From Coptis chinensis (taxonomy: Eukaryota > Streptophyta > Magnoliopsida > Ranunculales > Ranunculaceae), in contig CM027385.1 of the NCBI GenBank assembly GCA_015680905.1, positions 18,234,501-18,298,500 on the forward strand: a stretch of 64,000 nt of DNA, written 5' to 3'. The position numbers and the translations under genes are program-made. Every line of letters begins with the position of its first letter. Positions within the stretch are counted from its first letter, which is position 1. The notes under the pieces are model-generated. The model was not told the origin of the DNA and did not search any database. It saw only the letters and a list, made by a program, of their open reading frames with translations. Below, in pieces: positions 1-12,639 of this stretch.

Positions 1-95
1 CACGTGTCATTATTAACTCTTACTTATTATTCACATAATGGTCTAACAGTATGATGATTATTAGGGGTTAAAACTACAGTTTTGGGCTCTTATCA
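1..95 (-). mobile_element. 3' LTR of element A, partial
   Basis: Read on the minus strand from 95 down, the sequence opens TGATAAGAGCCCAAAACT and runs off the window edge. It aligns by eye over its whole 95 bp with the start of the F LTR at 58,190. A polypurine tract lies immediately upstream, which fixes this as a 3' LTR. The rest of the LTR is outside the window. Confidence 0.85.
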
Positions 96-113
96 AACCA
101 CCCCCCAAACACA
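96..113 (-). other. Polypurine tract of element A
   Basis: Minus-strand GTTTGGGGGGTGGTT abuts the TGATAAG start of the LTR. This is the plus-strand DNA primer site used by LTR retrotransposons. The same tract sits before the D LTR at 48,243. Confidence 0.8.
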
Positions 114-847
114 TCATTTTTTGCTTGTCGCCAAGCAAATATGAAAATTAGAATAAGTGACCAAAAATGGAGTTCTAACTACTCTCATTTTATTTGAGTG
201 CGTTAGCATTGACCATATGCACAAGGCGCCTTAAAACCACTAGGAATTCCCTAGTGAAAGTTATAACCTCGTGAGAGTTTTCCAAACCAAAGGTACTCAC
301 AAACTTCATCTATACTACTTAACTAAAGAAAATAAAACTATTGTTTCCTTATTCATGCTCAACTATCTATACATCTCTCTAGCAATTACATAAGAATAAC
401 GGTGAACCACTAAACTAATATATGCATAATAATCAATCATCTAAAATAAACATATAACAATAGTAATACTATGAAATGTAATAGCGGTCCGTTCGAAAAC
501 TCCGAATAAGCGTCCTTAAGTAGGTCCCTCACATAAATGTCAAGACAAAACCACTCGATTTTTCCCTCAAGTTTAAGCTACTCCAGTGTGCAGTGGGCAC
601 ACTTTACCTTACAATCTCAATGACAACAAGGAAAGCGGTCGATCAAACACATCGCCGCTATCACACTAACCTATTCCTAATTGAGCTAGAGGTCTTTATT
701 AGGTGTTGAGGGATTAGGAGATGGTTTAAGAAAGGAAGGAAAGGGATATTCAAAAAAGGACAAGTCCGAGATAATAGAGTCTTCATATTATGTAACTAGA
801 GAAAACCTTGTTATTTACTTTTGCTACACTTTGTTTCCATCCTTAGC

Positions 848-945
848 CATATTTTTTTTTTTTTTTTGGCTTTTTCTTTTTTTTTTTTTTTTTGGAGTTT
901 TATTTTTTATTTTTTTTTCTTTTCTTTGGATGGAAACTTCTTTTC
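848..945. repeat. T-rich low-complexity tract
   Basis: Nearly pure T with scattered G and C. The open frame over it is an artefact of poly-Phe coding. It belongs to the 3' region of element A and has a counterpart in element D. Confidence 0.9.
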
Positions 946-2349
946 TTTATTTTCTCAAGCAATTAACTAACTTTTTGTTTTACACAGGTTTTCTCTTCTT
1001 CTTTCTTCTCATTCTATTCTCGGACTTATTCTAGATTGGGTAGGTTGATTTATTATTATTTTTTATTATTTTGTTTTGTTTTAAATTAGAATTGGGTAAA
1101 GGAATTGTGGTTTATGGAAGGCTAAAAAAAAAGGCTCCGAGAGGCTAACGCGAAAATAATTCATAGGTTTGAATTTACGGCTATATCGATCCAAAGAGGC
1201 CTAAATTCTCGCTTAGGATATGGTTTAGTGATCAAAAGGGACGTGTGATTTCTATCCCAGGTTTTACTTCTCCCTTGTGTCATTTCTCAAATGTTTAAAA
1301 CGTATATATAAGGCTTTAGGCTATATTCTCACAAGATTTGTAGAATAAGTACTCTAACCTAGATTTCGAAAACTTATTAAAAAAATCATAGATACTCATG
1401 TAATATATTTATAGATAGATGCAAAGATTATTACCTACATATTAACCTAAGTTCCTAACTATTATTCTAATGCAAAAGCTATTGAGACTTCTAGATTGTT
1501 AAGAGCAGAAAAGAAAACAATACCAATATTCCTAAGTGTATAGCATACTTTTTTTTTATTTTTGAGTTTTTGAAATTTTAACTAGAAAACAAGTGCATAT
1601 TATACCTATCTATATCCTAACGGATGTCTTAATTACCGTGTTTCTATGCCCCCAAAACAAGAAGCATGCTTTGTCCTCAAAGCATTTAAATAAAAGAGGG
1701 TAGGAAAAATACCATTGAAACGCGTGAAATTCAGGAACATCTGCAAAAAACAAAGTTAAAACATACAAATATAGTAATAAAAATCTTGGCGCAACTCTAT
1801 AAGAGTTCCACCCATTATGGGGTTAACGAATTAAATTGCTTGGGACATAAGCGGACACTAACAACTAAAACTTACCTGCACCCCAAAGATCTACTCGTTA
1901 TCCTCCTCTTTATATGAGGGTTCTTTTCGCGATCACGCCATGCCATAACAACTTGCCACGCCTTATACGTGGTGTATCATCAACTAGTGCTAACCTCTCT
2001 AGTGTTATTTGGTGCGATGGGGTGTAAGGGGGCAACCAAATGTGGTTGCACTTTGCCATCCCGACCAAGTCATGGCTCGAATGATCTTACCACCGATTGG
2101 TGGGTCTCATGATTTCGACCCTTTTCGATCGTTAATCTTTAATCTGTGAGAATACGGGTAGGCAAAAGCGTAAGGCAAGCGGCAAACCAAGGCCGAGGCA
2201 TAAGAAGGTACTTATGCCTCAAGGTATGGGGCTCACTTCAGGTAGCAACTAAAACTTCGGGGAATGTCATACCTCTGACGTCCACCGGCTAAAACAAAGA
2301 AAAACGTCACGGTGGTATTATTGGCGTATAAACTGCCGTTCCCCTAGAA

Positions 2350-2367
2350 TGTTCATCATGATGAACA
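2350..2367. repeat. 18-bp perfect palindrome
   Basis: TGTTCATCATGATGAACA reads the same on both strands. It lies in the 3' region of element A. No function is implied; it may be chance. Confidence 0.6.
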
Positions 2368-3495
2368 ACATGGTTGTGCCTACATTCGGTGATAGGCTAC
2401 TCCAGTAGCGATGTTATATTGGTCTTGGTCCATGATACGAAATACCCTCCCCATAATACTCATGGAAATAGGCATATTCATATAGGTATGAGTTATCCGT
2501 CATATATCCCCGTGTGTAGGGTCGGGTAATGGCAATCCACGAAACCAAAGCTATCAAGTGTTTATTGAATTCCATAGTCGTACCATCAATAGTAAGGGAA
2601 AATTTTTGTTCTCCTTCTTCGCAAAAAAGTAATATTATTATAGAAGAATTCAGTTAGCTTAGGTGAAAAAAGAATGGTCATCACTTTCGAGGAAGATGCC
2701 GCCATCCTAATTGCCGCGATCCGGCCGGCGAACGATGCTCCATAGGTATAGGTTCCCATCAAGTCTTCAAAAGACTGTTCGGGGAATCACTATAGGTGGT
2801 GTCATCTCAACACTACTTGTAGAATAGCTGCGAAAACCTGGAAGAACCTCGGAAAATCGAAAATTTTCGTGATTCTTGGGAGAGAGCGGGCGCTTCGCTC
2901 AGATATAGAGGCGCCTTGGTCGCTCTTTAGTTTTGAAATTACGGTCGTTTGAGCCTTGGTTACAGCTCTCTTGAAACGTGGTAGCTCGGTGATTTTTTTT
3001 ATTTCGGTGTTTGGCGGGTCGGTCTCTGCTTGGCTTGCGGCCTTCTAGGGATTTTTCGATTTACTGATATAATAGAAGGCGAATTCGCTCTGCTTGGCAG
3101 CTAGCGCATTAAGAGAAAGCGAAAGTGAGTTTCTAAGAAAAACAAGGAAAAAGGTTGGAGTGAAAAGTGAAAGATGATTGTGGTGTGTAGTGTGGGTTGT
3201 GAGTGTAGTATGATGGAAGTTTAAATAGGTTACGGGTTTCCAAAGCGAATCGGCAAATTGCCAAATTGTTTTAAGGCAATTTCTGGAAATAGAAAACTGC
3301 CAAACCGAAACCGGAAACTAACCATAGTTTTGATTTCCTAACAACCCTGGTATCTAAACTCTCCTACATATCATGCTACCACTATTTTCAACTTTTACTC
3401 CAAGACAACCTTACGAAAGATGATCAAAATAAATTATATTAAAATAATATGAAATCCAAGCAATCTAAAACAAACAACTTAATATTTAAATCTAA

Positions 3496-4490
3496 CTACT
3501 GAAATAAAATTCCACTAACTAAACAATAAAAACGATAAGATAACAGGGACCAACCCCGATGGTGAACACCTAGGCGTGTGAAGAAGATGGTCCCCGAGAT
3601 GGAGGCTCTCGTGGTGACGAATGGCTTGAGCCATCTGGCTGCGGCGGGCGACGGCTCATGCCTCTCGGACTTCGGTGAGACGGACTCATCCACGAGTGGC
3701 ATGCGTCGTAGCATCTCTATCTGAACAAGCTTTGCTTCCATCTCAGTCTTGAAATCTGCATCTTGGGCTTGGTGATTCTTGTGGATAACCTCCAAGTCCG
3801 GTCAAGATATCTTCCGACCCCCTTTCGGCATTTCAACTCGTCCGAAGAAAGTTCGTTTGCTTATTTCAATTACAATTTGTCTATGTAAGTATATCTTCAC
3901 CGGATCGATAAGCTGCATCATGAAACCAGTTTGCAAAGATTTATCATTCGTTCTAAATTAGAAGTATGACTATCAAAATTATCCTCGACCAACCATGTCA
4001 TATCTTCCCTACATTATCCTCAACTTCAACTTCCTTTTCTGCACACAACGGCCAAGTCTTTTGGATGCATTCCTTATAAATACTTGCATTAGAAGGCAAT
4101 TTGATATTAATAGGAGCAGATCTAGCGACGGCTCTAAATGAGAGCATAATCTTAGTGATCAATATGGGAAGAGGCGCCAGGCTCTTTCCCACTCCTCTAA
4201 TCACATTTAAAATTAAATCAAGGATGCAGAAATTATACTCCTTCGTTTGCAAAATCCAGAGAACGTGCAGACACTGAAGTCCGATGTCGCTGACTTTGTC
4301 TTTCCCGAGGACGTTCTTACCAATCCACTGAGCTACAGCCAGTTGATTGGTTCTCAGGGTCGTCTGGCGAACGCAATGAGATATCGTATTGTATTCACCC
4401 TCTATGACCGTATCTTTCATCAAAACAGGAACTGCAGTATATCTTTGGGGTTCACGAATGGTCGTAAATATCTAGGTTGGTTCTGGTGAT
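3496..4490 (-). pseudogene. 3' ORF remnant of element A (Athila third-ORF position)
   Basis: Two minus-strand open segments (about 4,423-3,998 and 3,795-3,496) lie between integrase and the 3' LTR, where Athila elements carry a third, env-like or ORF1-type gene. The first has blocks such as NVLGKDKVSD and LPILITKIM that recall the plant retrotransposon 'putative transposon protein' family, in which a hydrophobic helix is followed by LP-x-LIT. The resemblance is weak and from memory. The gene is broken. It could also be non-coding. Confidence 0.4.
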
Positions 4491-5709
4491 TCCTAATAGC
4501 TCGACCAACAAAGCGCCTGTCTCAGAACTTCCCTCCGCGTTCTGCTATCCTAATAAAAATCCTATTTCCCTCCACTTCTCGTTTCTTATAAAACTGTTCT
4601 ACCAAATCATAGTGATAGAAATCCTCACGTAGAATACCACAAATTGTTCAATTTCTCTTAAACATCTCCAATCATAAAATGGCTAAAGCTATCGGAGCAA
4701 AACGGCGTTTTCAGCCGAATTCTACGCCATAAGCGCCATTGAAGTTTGAACTGATTTGGGGTTTGTAGATGGTGGTGGATTCGAGTTTGATGAAAACTAA
4801 CTAAACCAACAGTGGTGGTTATGGTAGGTTCGGCGGGTTCAAAACTTCGAATTGGTGGGTGGTTTCTTGGTGGAAACGGTAGGATTGTGTGGAAGATTGG
4901 TGTTTCACAATGGGTGGGTGAGGTTCTTATTGTGATGTATTCTATTTTTTATTATATATTTTTTATTTTGGTTGATAGGGTTTGGATTTGTAATTTGTGT
5001 CAAGCGGCTGGAGAAGATGAAGAGGTCGCGATTTGTTTTTTGGAAAGGTAAGGCGGTATTTTTGGTGAGTGAGTTGGCCCCGAAGCCCAGGTCATTATAT
5101 TTAGACTTTTCGTCGATTTTTAGCGCAATTTCAAACTAGATTTCCGCCGTTATCGGTCCGATTCTTTCGAATGAGATATGGAAATGATCAGGAGAGAATT
5201 TCCAATCCAATGATCCATAAACTACTCTATTCCGACCAGGGGGTGACTAATAAGATAGTGCAAAACGCCTCGTAGTGCTTGCATGGCGTAAAGTTATGCT
5301 TAACTAATGAACACTAAATTAGATGACGTCAACCCCAATGAACTATACTAATGGACCTAAACAACACAGCTAGAAAGTTCGAGCAATCCGGATGGAAAGA
5401 CTGATTTCCCCCCCAAACAAATTTTTAAACACAAAATTTGTTTACAACGTAGGTCGCTTTAAAGTCGATTCCCAAGACTTGTTGGATTGCTATGTCTATG
5501 ATTTTAAAATTTTAATTTATTTTATTTGTTTATTATGAGAAACACTAAAACAATAAATACATAATTCACTCCATAGAGGAACATGACTCAACAATCGAAA
5601 AACATCTCACGAAAGTGGAAAAGCGTGAATTATGTGAATCTGTGGACTTAGGATCCGGTACTTACACCACACACTCCATAGGGAAGGCCAGGTTACCTGA
5701 ATGGTGTAC
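4491..5709. other. Unassigned stretch inside element A
   Basis: No recognisable gene. Between about 4,740 and 5,080 the plus strand is G/T-rich with repeated GGTGG and GGTTG motifs and a short T/A-rich run; composition differs from both flanks, so it may be a later insertion. At 5,408-5,424 the minus strand has a purine run (GTTTGGGGGGGAAATC) resembling the tract next to the LTR. Confidence 0.4.
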
Positions 5710-7080
5710 TTATCGATATATGGAAATGAAAGTAAGTACACCAAATGACAAGGTCATCCTCATAGATAGGTCCTCACGTAAAAGGACTTCCTCCACATCG
5801 GGGGACAAAAGTTCGTGAAAATGTTTTAACCGTTGACCATTAACTTGAAAGGTACTTTGTTGTCCTTGGGATTTACCAAGGTAATTGCCCGTAAGGGGTG
5901 ACTTCTTGATAACGAGAAAAGGACCGGACCAACGGGTTTTAGTTTCCACAGGAAAATATGTAGGCGGGAGTTGTAAAGCAAAACCTTTTGTCCGACCACA
6001 AACTCTTTCACGCAAGATATGCTTATCATGAACACGTTTCATGTTGGCTTTATAATCCTTCATGATCGTAAGAATCGCTTCTGGAGTTTCTTCAAGCTCA
6101 TTTAATTGTAACTTGCGTTTTGCCATGCCCTCATCAATATTGAAGTTAAGGCTTTTATAGCCCAAACCACGGTGCTCTAATTGAACGGGCAAATGACATG
6201 GTTTCCCAAATACAAGTCTAAAGGGAGACATACCTATAGGAGTTTTGAAAGCAGTTCTATATGCCCATAAGGCATCCGATAGGCAAATAGGACCGGTCTT
6301 TCCTATCGGGGTTTCTTGTTGTTTCTAAAATCTTTTTGATTTCCCTATTAGAAACTTCTACTTGTCCGCTAGTTTGTGGATGATAAGGAGTTGCTATTTT
6401 GTGTAACTCCTCAGTTACTTTTAACTAGGGATGCAACAACTCATTTGCAAAAATGTGTTCCACCATCACTAATGATGGCTTTAGGAATGCCAAACCGACA
6501 GAAAATATATTCTTTAATAAAAATACAACGGTCTTATGGTCATTGCTCTTGCAAGCTAGGGCCTCTATCCATTTAGACACATAGTCCACGGCAACTAGAA
6601 TATAAATATAACCGTGGGAAACGGGAAAGGGCCCATGAAATCAATACCCCAAACATCAAAAATTTCTACTATTAAGATTGGATTTAATGGCATCATATTG
6701 CGGCCGTGATTCTCCCAAGTTGTTGGGTAAATCGAATACCGTCTTCTTGATGCACTTGGGCATCCTTAAAAAGGGTAGGCCAATAAAATCCACATTGAAG
6801 AACTTTAAGCGGCTGTTTTCATTCCACTAAAAGTGGCCACCACACTCTTTGTCATGGCGTAGCGATAGAACTTCATTATATTCCCCTTGGGGAATGCAAC
6901 GACGAATAATCTGATCCGCATAATACTTAAAAGGTAGGGCTCATCCCGAAAAGTATAACTTGACTCTGCGGCGAAGAACTTCTTACGTTCATTTCTTGAC
7001 CAATTATAAGGCATAACATCAGCCATTAAATAATTCCTACGATGTCCGCGTACCATGGTGATGAAAAATAGCATCTGATG
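5710..7080 (-). pseudogene. Integrase region of element A
   Basis: Would insert retrotransposon cDNA into the host genome. The N-terminal zinc-binding part is visible at 7,074-6,805 (block AAESSYTFRDEPYL, like the WDEPYLFK block of Athila integrases), followed by core remnants at about 6,700-6,350 and the best-preserved part, the C-terminal segment at 6,231-5,710. That segment shows the hallmarks MSPFRLVFGKPCHLPV, RKLQLNELEE and RVHDKHIL, then RWSGPFLV. Broken in several places. Confidence 0.85.
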
Positions 7081-7129
7081 CTCATCGGGAAAAAGAGTCC
7101 GGTATGGACTCGAGAATCACTACTATCGT

Positions 7130-8830
7130 CATTTGTAAGTCTAGATAAGTGGTGTGGCACCTTCGTTTTCGACCCCTCTTTTGTCCTTTATTTCTAATGT
7201 GAATTCTTGCGGAGAAAGAATCCGTAGGATTAATCTCTTAGCATCCTTCTTTGCAAGAAGGTACCTAAAAAAAGGCTGCATGGTCGTAGTAAACTAAAGT
7301 TTTAGAACCAACCAAATAAGGAATGAAACTTATCTAAAGCATAAATGACAGCTAAAATTCTTTTTCAAAAGTTGTATAATTCCGTTGAGCGTCGTTTAAT
7401 GTTTTACTAGCATAATAAATAACGATGGACTTATTATCTATTTTTTCTGTCCCAAAGGCGGCACCAAGCTATATAGTCACTAGCATCACACATGAGTTCA
7501 AAAAGTTTAGACCAATCGAGGAGGCTGTATAATGGAGTCAAGGTGGTTAGAGCGGCTTTTAAGGTTTCAAAAGCCTGTTCTGATTAAAATTAAAATCAAA
7601 GATTGCATCCTTCAAAAAGCAAGTTAGTTAAAGGCCCTAGCTATTTTGAAAAATCTTTAATGAACCAATCTATAAAACCACATGGCCTAGAAAGGCTCTA
7701 ATCTCCGGACAGACCGTCCGTGGTTTAGGTAAATTAAGCTATCTTATCTAGTTTGGCTTTGTCTGCTTGATGCCATCACTAGATCTGATATGACCTAATC
7801 TTATGCCCTTTTTGACCATGAAATGACACTTTTCCCAATTTAAAGCGAGGCTCTTTTCTTCACTTTGCGTGTCAAAACCTTAAACGAGGTTAGACAAGCG
7901 GTCTGTGAAGAAGTCTCCATAGATAGAAAAATCATCCATGAAAACTTCCATAAAAGCTCTACCATGTCACTAAATATATGAAGCATACACCGCTGGAAGG
8001 TACGGGAGCATTACAAAGGCAAAGGCATTAGTTTATAGGCATATGTTCGAAAGGGACATGTGAAGGTTATCTTTTCTTGGTCAAATCAATATCAATAATA
8101 ATCTGAAAATAGCGGAGTAGCCATCGGGGAAACAATAAAGGCATGACCGACTAGGCGTTCTAGCATCGATCTATAAATGGTAAGGGAAAGTGATCCTTTA
8201 GGTGTCATAGCATTTAAACTACGTGTCAATCTGATTCTCCATTTCATAGGACCTTGAGTGACAACATAGTCACCGCTTCCGTTCGTTACCATGGTAATTC
8301 CGATTTCTTAGGAACTACATGAATGGGACTTACCCATTAAACTATCCGGAATTGGGTATATAATACCACGCATCCGATGTCATAAGACTTCTTCCCTAAC
8401 CACCTCTTTCATGGCGGGGTTCAAGCGGTGAGGTTAGCGAGAAGTCTTGGCGTTATCCTCAAATGGATCTGATGAGTCTGAGACATTAGGGTCAATGTCC
8501 TTAATGTCGACTAAGGACCAACCAATGTGAGACCGATGTTCCCTAATCACCCTTATTAAAGATGTCTCTTCATCTTTAGTTATGAAGATATAATTATCGG
8601 GTGACTACCATCGGGATCAAGTTGAATATATTTTAACTCCGGGGAAGGGTTTAAGCAGCGAGGTGTGGACGAGAATGTCCGTTGATGTTTCATAAGTGTC
8701 CTTATCTTGCGTAATGAAAACTTGCTTAGGTAGCAAGTCTTCATACTCGATATATGGAGCAACCGGCCAGATTACTGATTGGTGTGGATTCGGGGATGGT
8801 GTTGACCTCCTCTAAGTAGGAGTCATTCAC
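7130..8830 (-). pseudogene. Reverse transcriptase and RNase H region of element A
   Basis: RT would copy element RNA to DNA. The catalytic FMDDFSIYGD motif lies at about 7,920-7,965 on the minus strand and matches F at 63,674 onward. The RNase H start (ELMCDASDY) is near 7,500. The region upstream, to about 8,800, matches the F segment that leads into RT. Heavily broken. Confidence 0.85.
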
Positions 8831-8879
8831 AAAATCAAGTTCCAAAAGAAAGGAATTTGTACATATTGTTTTCGAGGAA

Positions 8880-9800
8880 GCGTGTTGTTAAAATAATCTT
8901 GAGCTAAACTCTCGATCATGCTAACCTCCCCATCTATAGGCGAATCGGTAAGCTGTTTCATCATTTTAAAACATTTACCTCGGCGAAAGATGGCGAAAAG
9001 GGACATCTTTCCATCGCGACAATTTATAAAAGCGCGTTAGCGGTTGCCAGAAGAAGGCGTCTAAGATGATGATGTGCTGAGTCATTAGCGACTTACGTAT
9101 CGAGGATAACAAAATCGGCCGGGATAGTAGAAATCCTGAACCTTAACAAACCGTTTTTCCACTACACCTTTAGGATACTTAATTAAAGCGTCGCTAATTG
9201 CAGCGTTATTTTTGTAGGTTGCATTTCACCGTAGACCTATTTGTTTATACAAGTATCACGGGGTAAGTTAACACTTTCGCCCCGAGGTCTAATAAAGTGG
9301 TGGAGTCGTGTAGGAATCTCTAAGGTGCATTTGGCGATGGGGCGACCGAGGGTCCTTGTACTTAACAATTCCATTATTTTTTGGATAAAGTTGGGAAGCT
9401 GTTCCCGGTTAAAAGGCGTCTTTGGGTATGTTAGATCTTACGCTAGTAGTGCCGCAACTCTTTAAGAAACTTAGCGTGGTTAGGAAGCTTTTAATAGCTT
9501 GAGAAAAGGTTTATCGTTAGATTTTTGAAAAGCGTTCTAATTTCCTCAAAGTTTGTATCCACTAGTTAGCATGGCTAATTTTTGAGAGCGGTGGTTTTAA
9601 AACTCTATATTTATATATGGCTCTGCTTTTGTGTAACCTTGGCTTTTGGGTTTCTTTGGTTGTGATTTAAGCGGGTACCTCTGCCGTGGTAGGCTCCTCG
9701 TTTCTATTCGCGGTATCTAGTTCGATATCACGGTGTAGAATCTTGATGGGGTAACTATAAGGCATAGTTACTTTGTTATCAACCACTCTTCGAGCGGGAG
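8880..9800 (-). pseudogene. Protease region of element A
   Basis: Aligned by eye with F 61,850-62,700: the block before the protease (FEEIRN-type segment), the aspartic protease region and the following sequence that reads SIDGEV in F. Aspartic protease would process the Gag-Pol polyprotein. Many breaks. Confidence 0.7.
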
Positions 9801-9813
9801 AGTGGTGATAGCA

Positions 9814-11345
9814 TTAGGTCACCCTCGATTGTAGTTTCCGTACTAAATTACCGTTTACCTCAAAAGGCGTGTTCTTTGTTTTAGGGTTTGGTATAACTTG
9901 ACACAGGAAACGCCTTTTGGTTGGAACTTTCTCTTGGGCTAAGCTTGTTGTATTTTTATGGATTGTAAGATCTGTTGGTTTGATTGAGTCATTGTTTGGA
10001 AAAGTTGTTGGGTAACACACGTATAAAAGCGTCGATCACGATCGGTTGTGTAGGTGTAGTAGTCCGCGGGTGGTGCTTTGGAACTATCTCGTTGATTATT
10101 TATGGGTGGGTTGTGATAGTTAGTATTATTAACGGAGCGATGCCTCTGTTGGTATTATAATTATTATAATTATTTAGAACTTGTATATGACCTTGTAGGT
10201 GGTTAAACTTGGTTGTTATAATTATTATAATTCCCTTTGACTTTGTCCTTGTCCTTGCCTAAGTGGAGCTTGGTTATAATTGTTTGCTTGCCTAACGTTT
10301 TGATTATTGTACCACGGAGGTGTTACTTGTTGATTATTTCTCAACCGAAGTTGGGATGTTTGTCTCAAGTTAGGAATAGGATAGTTATTAATAGAGTAAA
10401 CATTATCTTTTTCTCGGTGGTTGTTGTTCATAAGCTAAGGACAATAATTGTCGGTGCTCACGGACTCAAACAGAAATTACATGGGTTGGAGTTTACATTC
10501 ATGGCGGGGATAGGCTTTTGTTGAGCGAAAATAGCCTCTACTTTTTTAGTTAGAGATTGAGTAAATTTTTAAGTTACGGATGGGTTTTATTCTCAAACAT
10601 ACCGGCCTTACCTTGTTGAAGAAGAACTAGGGAGGAGGGGATATCATCACTCCCCAATTATTATTCCGTTTAGTTTGGTCTTCTAAAAATTTGTAAGCTT
10701 CAAGGGCTCCTTTTGCTTGAAACTACCCCATTCATTATGTCGAGGACTTCTTTATGGTGATGTTGAAGTCCTTTGAAAAGGCTACGAACTAGCGTGTCTT
10801 TTGCTGGGTTATAATTATGGACACTCTATGGAGAGATCGGTGAAGCGATTCCATGCCTCAGAAAATGATTCATGTGAGGGTTACATGGAAAAAAATGAAT
10901 CTTGGAAAGCATTTCAATCCGTCTTTAGGGGTGGGTAAAAATGTTCCATAAGCGGTTTGAACAAGTTTAGCCAGGAGTCCCGCGAATTAAGAAGGGTTAA
11001 CCAAAAGGCGCCTTATCAAACTAAGGTGAAAGGAATACCATTAATTTAATTTGTTCGAACCAGCCGTAGGATGGTGGAATATTTGTTAGGACTTGTTCAA
11101 TCCTAGCGTGTCTTTGATAAGGTTTTTCATGGGTCTAACCCATGAAAAGCGGGTAACAAATTAAATATGTTTGGGGGATTGAAAATCCCCTGAGGTCTGC
11201 TAGAATGATGCAAGATTTAGGGCTATCGCTCGAAAGCTTTGTAGAAGTCGGAGAGAGGAGTCTCTCTTTTCTTGACCATTATGTCGGTATGGTGTGTGTG
11301 ATAGTAGCTAGAGGTGTCGTGGGTGGTGTACTAGATAGACTTGTT
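9814..11345 (-). pseudogene. gag region of element A
   Basis: Minus-strand match to the F gag: the start block (rc of the sequence around 11,390) corresponds to F 60,178, the capsid part runs to about 10,650, the zinc-knuckle block (PCNFC) lies near 10,460-10,500, and the Asn/Gln/Tyr-rich tail is at 10,431-10,225 (NNQNVRQANNYNQAP, RQGQGQSQ). Gag forms the virus-like particle. Broken. Confidence 0.85.
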
Positions 11346-11499
11346 TGTTGCCGTGTAATTCGTTTGTTGTTTTGTTAGGCCGGACCTTAATCTCCACATA
11401 AGACTAAGTTAAACTTAACTAAACATGCACCACTCAAACAATTAAAGATATACTAGTAGAAAACCTCTAACTAGAAATGCGAAAGAATCTCTCTAAGAT

Positions 11500-12560
11500 G
11501 GTCTACCATTTTACCCCACATGTATATGGGGAAAAGAACAATGTCTGAACATCCCACATACTACTTTGAAAAACAGATTTCTTAATGAAAGTAGTCTCAT
11601 GGAAAGAATGTCAATCACATATGAAGTGTCGGTCCTTCACTTTAAAGATCCTCTCACCTATTCAAGACTTAGTACTATCTTGAGTGATCACATGGGTTGT
11701 AACTTGGCTTGGGTATTGGTTTATGAAGGAAAGGTAAAAGGATTCAGAGGTTGTTTAAACACCAAGGGTTTGCTTCATTCTTTGGAAGATTTCTTCAAAT
11801 TTTGTATTGTGAAAAATTTTTCCTTTGTCTTAGCTTTTCCATCCATTACGTTCAACAACTTCTTTTTCTTTTTTTCTTTTTAATTAATTTTTTTCTTTAG
11901 CTCGGTGGTATATCCTTGATTAGTATTGGATATGCTTGTTTTCCACTAGCTTCTTTCATAGAAAGCGGAATATGATGGTCTTCATTGTATCTCTCTGGTA
12001 TTTCCTTGTAATTTTCCTTTTGTGCTATTTCTTCCTCTTTGTGCCTCGTATTCTCAGAAACATATGGGTATGGCTGATAAACATTTTTGGCTATACTCCT
12101 TGTCTAGAGTTGGGTATATTGGGTAAAGGGTTTTATGAAAAAAAATGACTTATTATGATAAAAAGATTTTGATAAAAGGCTTAACATGATGGTCCTACTA
12201 GGTGGGATAAAGGCTAAATAGGTTCACTACTTGACTTATCAATATGATACTCTATTATGAAATCAATAATATCAACTATCTATCAAACTCAACACTAAGC
12301 AGTATAGAATCTATATCCCATACTCATCATTAAAATTCATTTTTCTCATGCTACTGATATAGAAACAAAAATATTTTTGTTTTTGAAAACTAATTTTTGA
12401 AATTCATTTCTCAAGTACACCTTCCCCCAACTTGACAGATGCATTGTCCTAAATGTATAGAAATTAAGTAAATGAAATGAATGAGAAAAAGGGAAGATGT
12501 TACCATTGATGTTGAATATCAAAATTAATCCCAAAAATAAGAACATTTCCTTTTACCAAG
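11500..12560 (-). mobile_element. Athila-type 3'-region fragment (H1)
   Basis: Segment 11,930-12,260 is a clear inverted copy of 50,180-50,525. At 12,420-12,460 the minus strand reads GGACAATGCATCTGTCAAG, the conserved motif found in the D 3' region at 46,665, and a T-rich run follows at 11,860-11,900. This identifies a minus-strand 3' region. It is cut off at about 11,500 where element A begins. It may be the 3' part of element B. Confidence 0.6.
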
Positions 12561-12639
12561 ATTTTTTTTTGTTAGGTCTTTTTAAGTCAGATCCCTAAGA
12601 CTATATATCATACATTATCAATTTGGAGTGAGGAGATCA

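Larger units (their letters stand above)
114..3495 (-). mobile_element. 3' noncoding region of element A
   Basis: No convincing coding sequence. The part at 114-1,700 is collinear in inverted form with 46,600-48,242 of element D: shared blocks include the sequence around 240-300 (matching about 48,060-48,120), the T-rich run at 848-945 (A-rich at 47,390-47,480) and the segment around 780-850 (about 47,500-47,550). The 1,700-3,495 part has no match that I can see elsewhere in the window. Conserved noncoding 3' regions of this kind are a feature of Athila elements. Confidence 0.7.
1..11495 (-). mobile_element. Athila-lineage Ty3/gypsy relic (element A)
   Basis: Minus-strand LTR retrotransposon read from about 11,495 (leader and gag) through protease, reverse transcriptase, RNase H and integrase to a long 3' region and the start of its 3' LTR at 95. 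Order and sequence match element F at 58,190-64,000, for example the gag start, the Asn/Gln-rich nucleocapsid tail and the FMDD-type RT motif, so both belong to one family. The long stretch between integrase and 3' LTR (about 5.5 kb) is typical of Athila. It is heavily degraded, with dozens of breaks across gag-pol, and looks old. Homology to F stops near 11,495, inside the leader; its 5' LTR and PBS are not present next to it. Confidence 0.88.

Noticed and set aside
831-1034. Plus-strand open frame of mostly Phe and Leu
   Set aside because: Artefact of a poly-T tract in the 3' region of element A.
10237-10524. Plus-strand 95-residue frame over the gag tail of element A
   Set aside because: Shadow of the Asn/Gln-rich gag tail on the other strand; the same shadow occurs in F.
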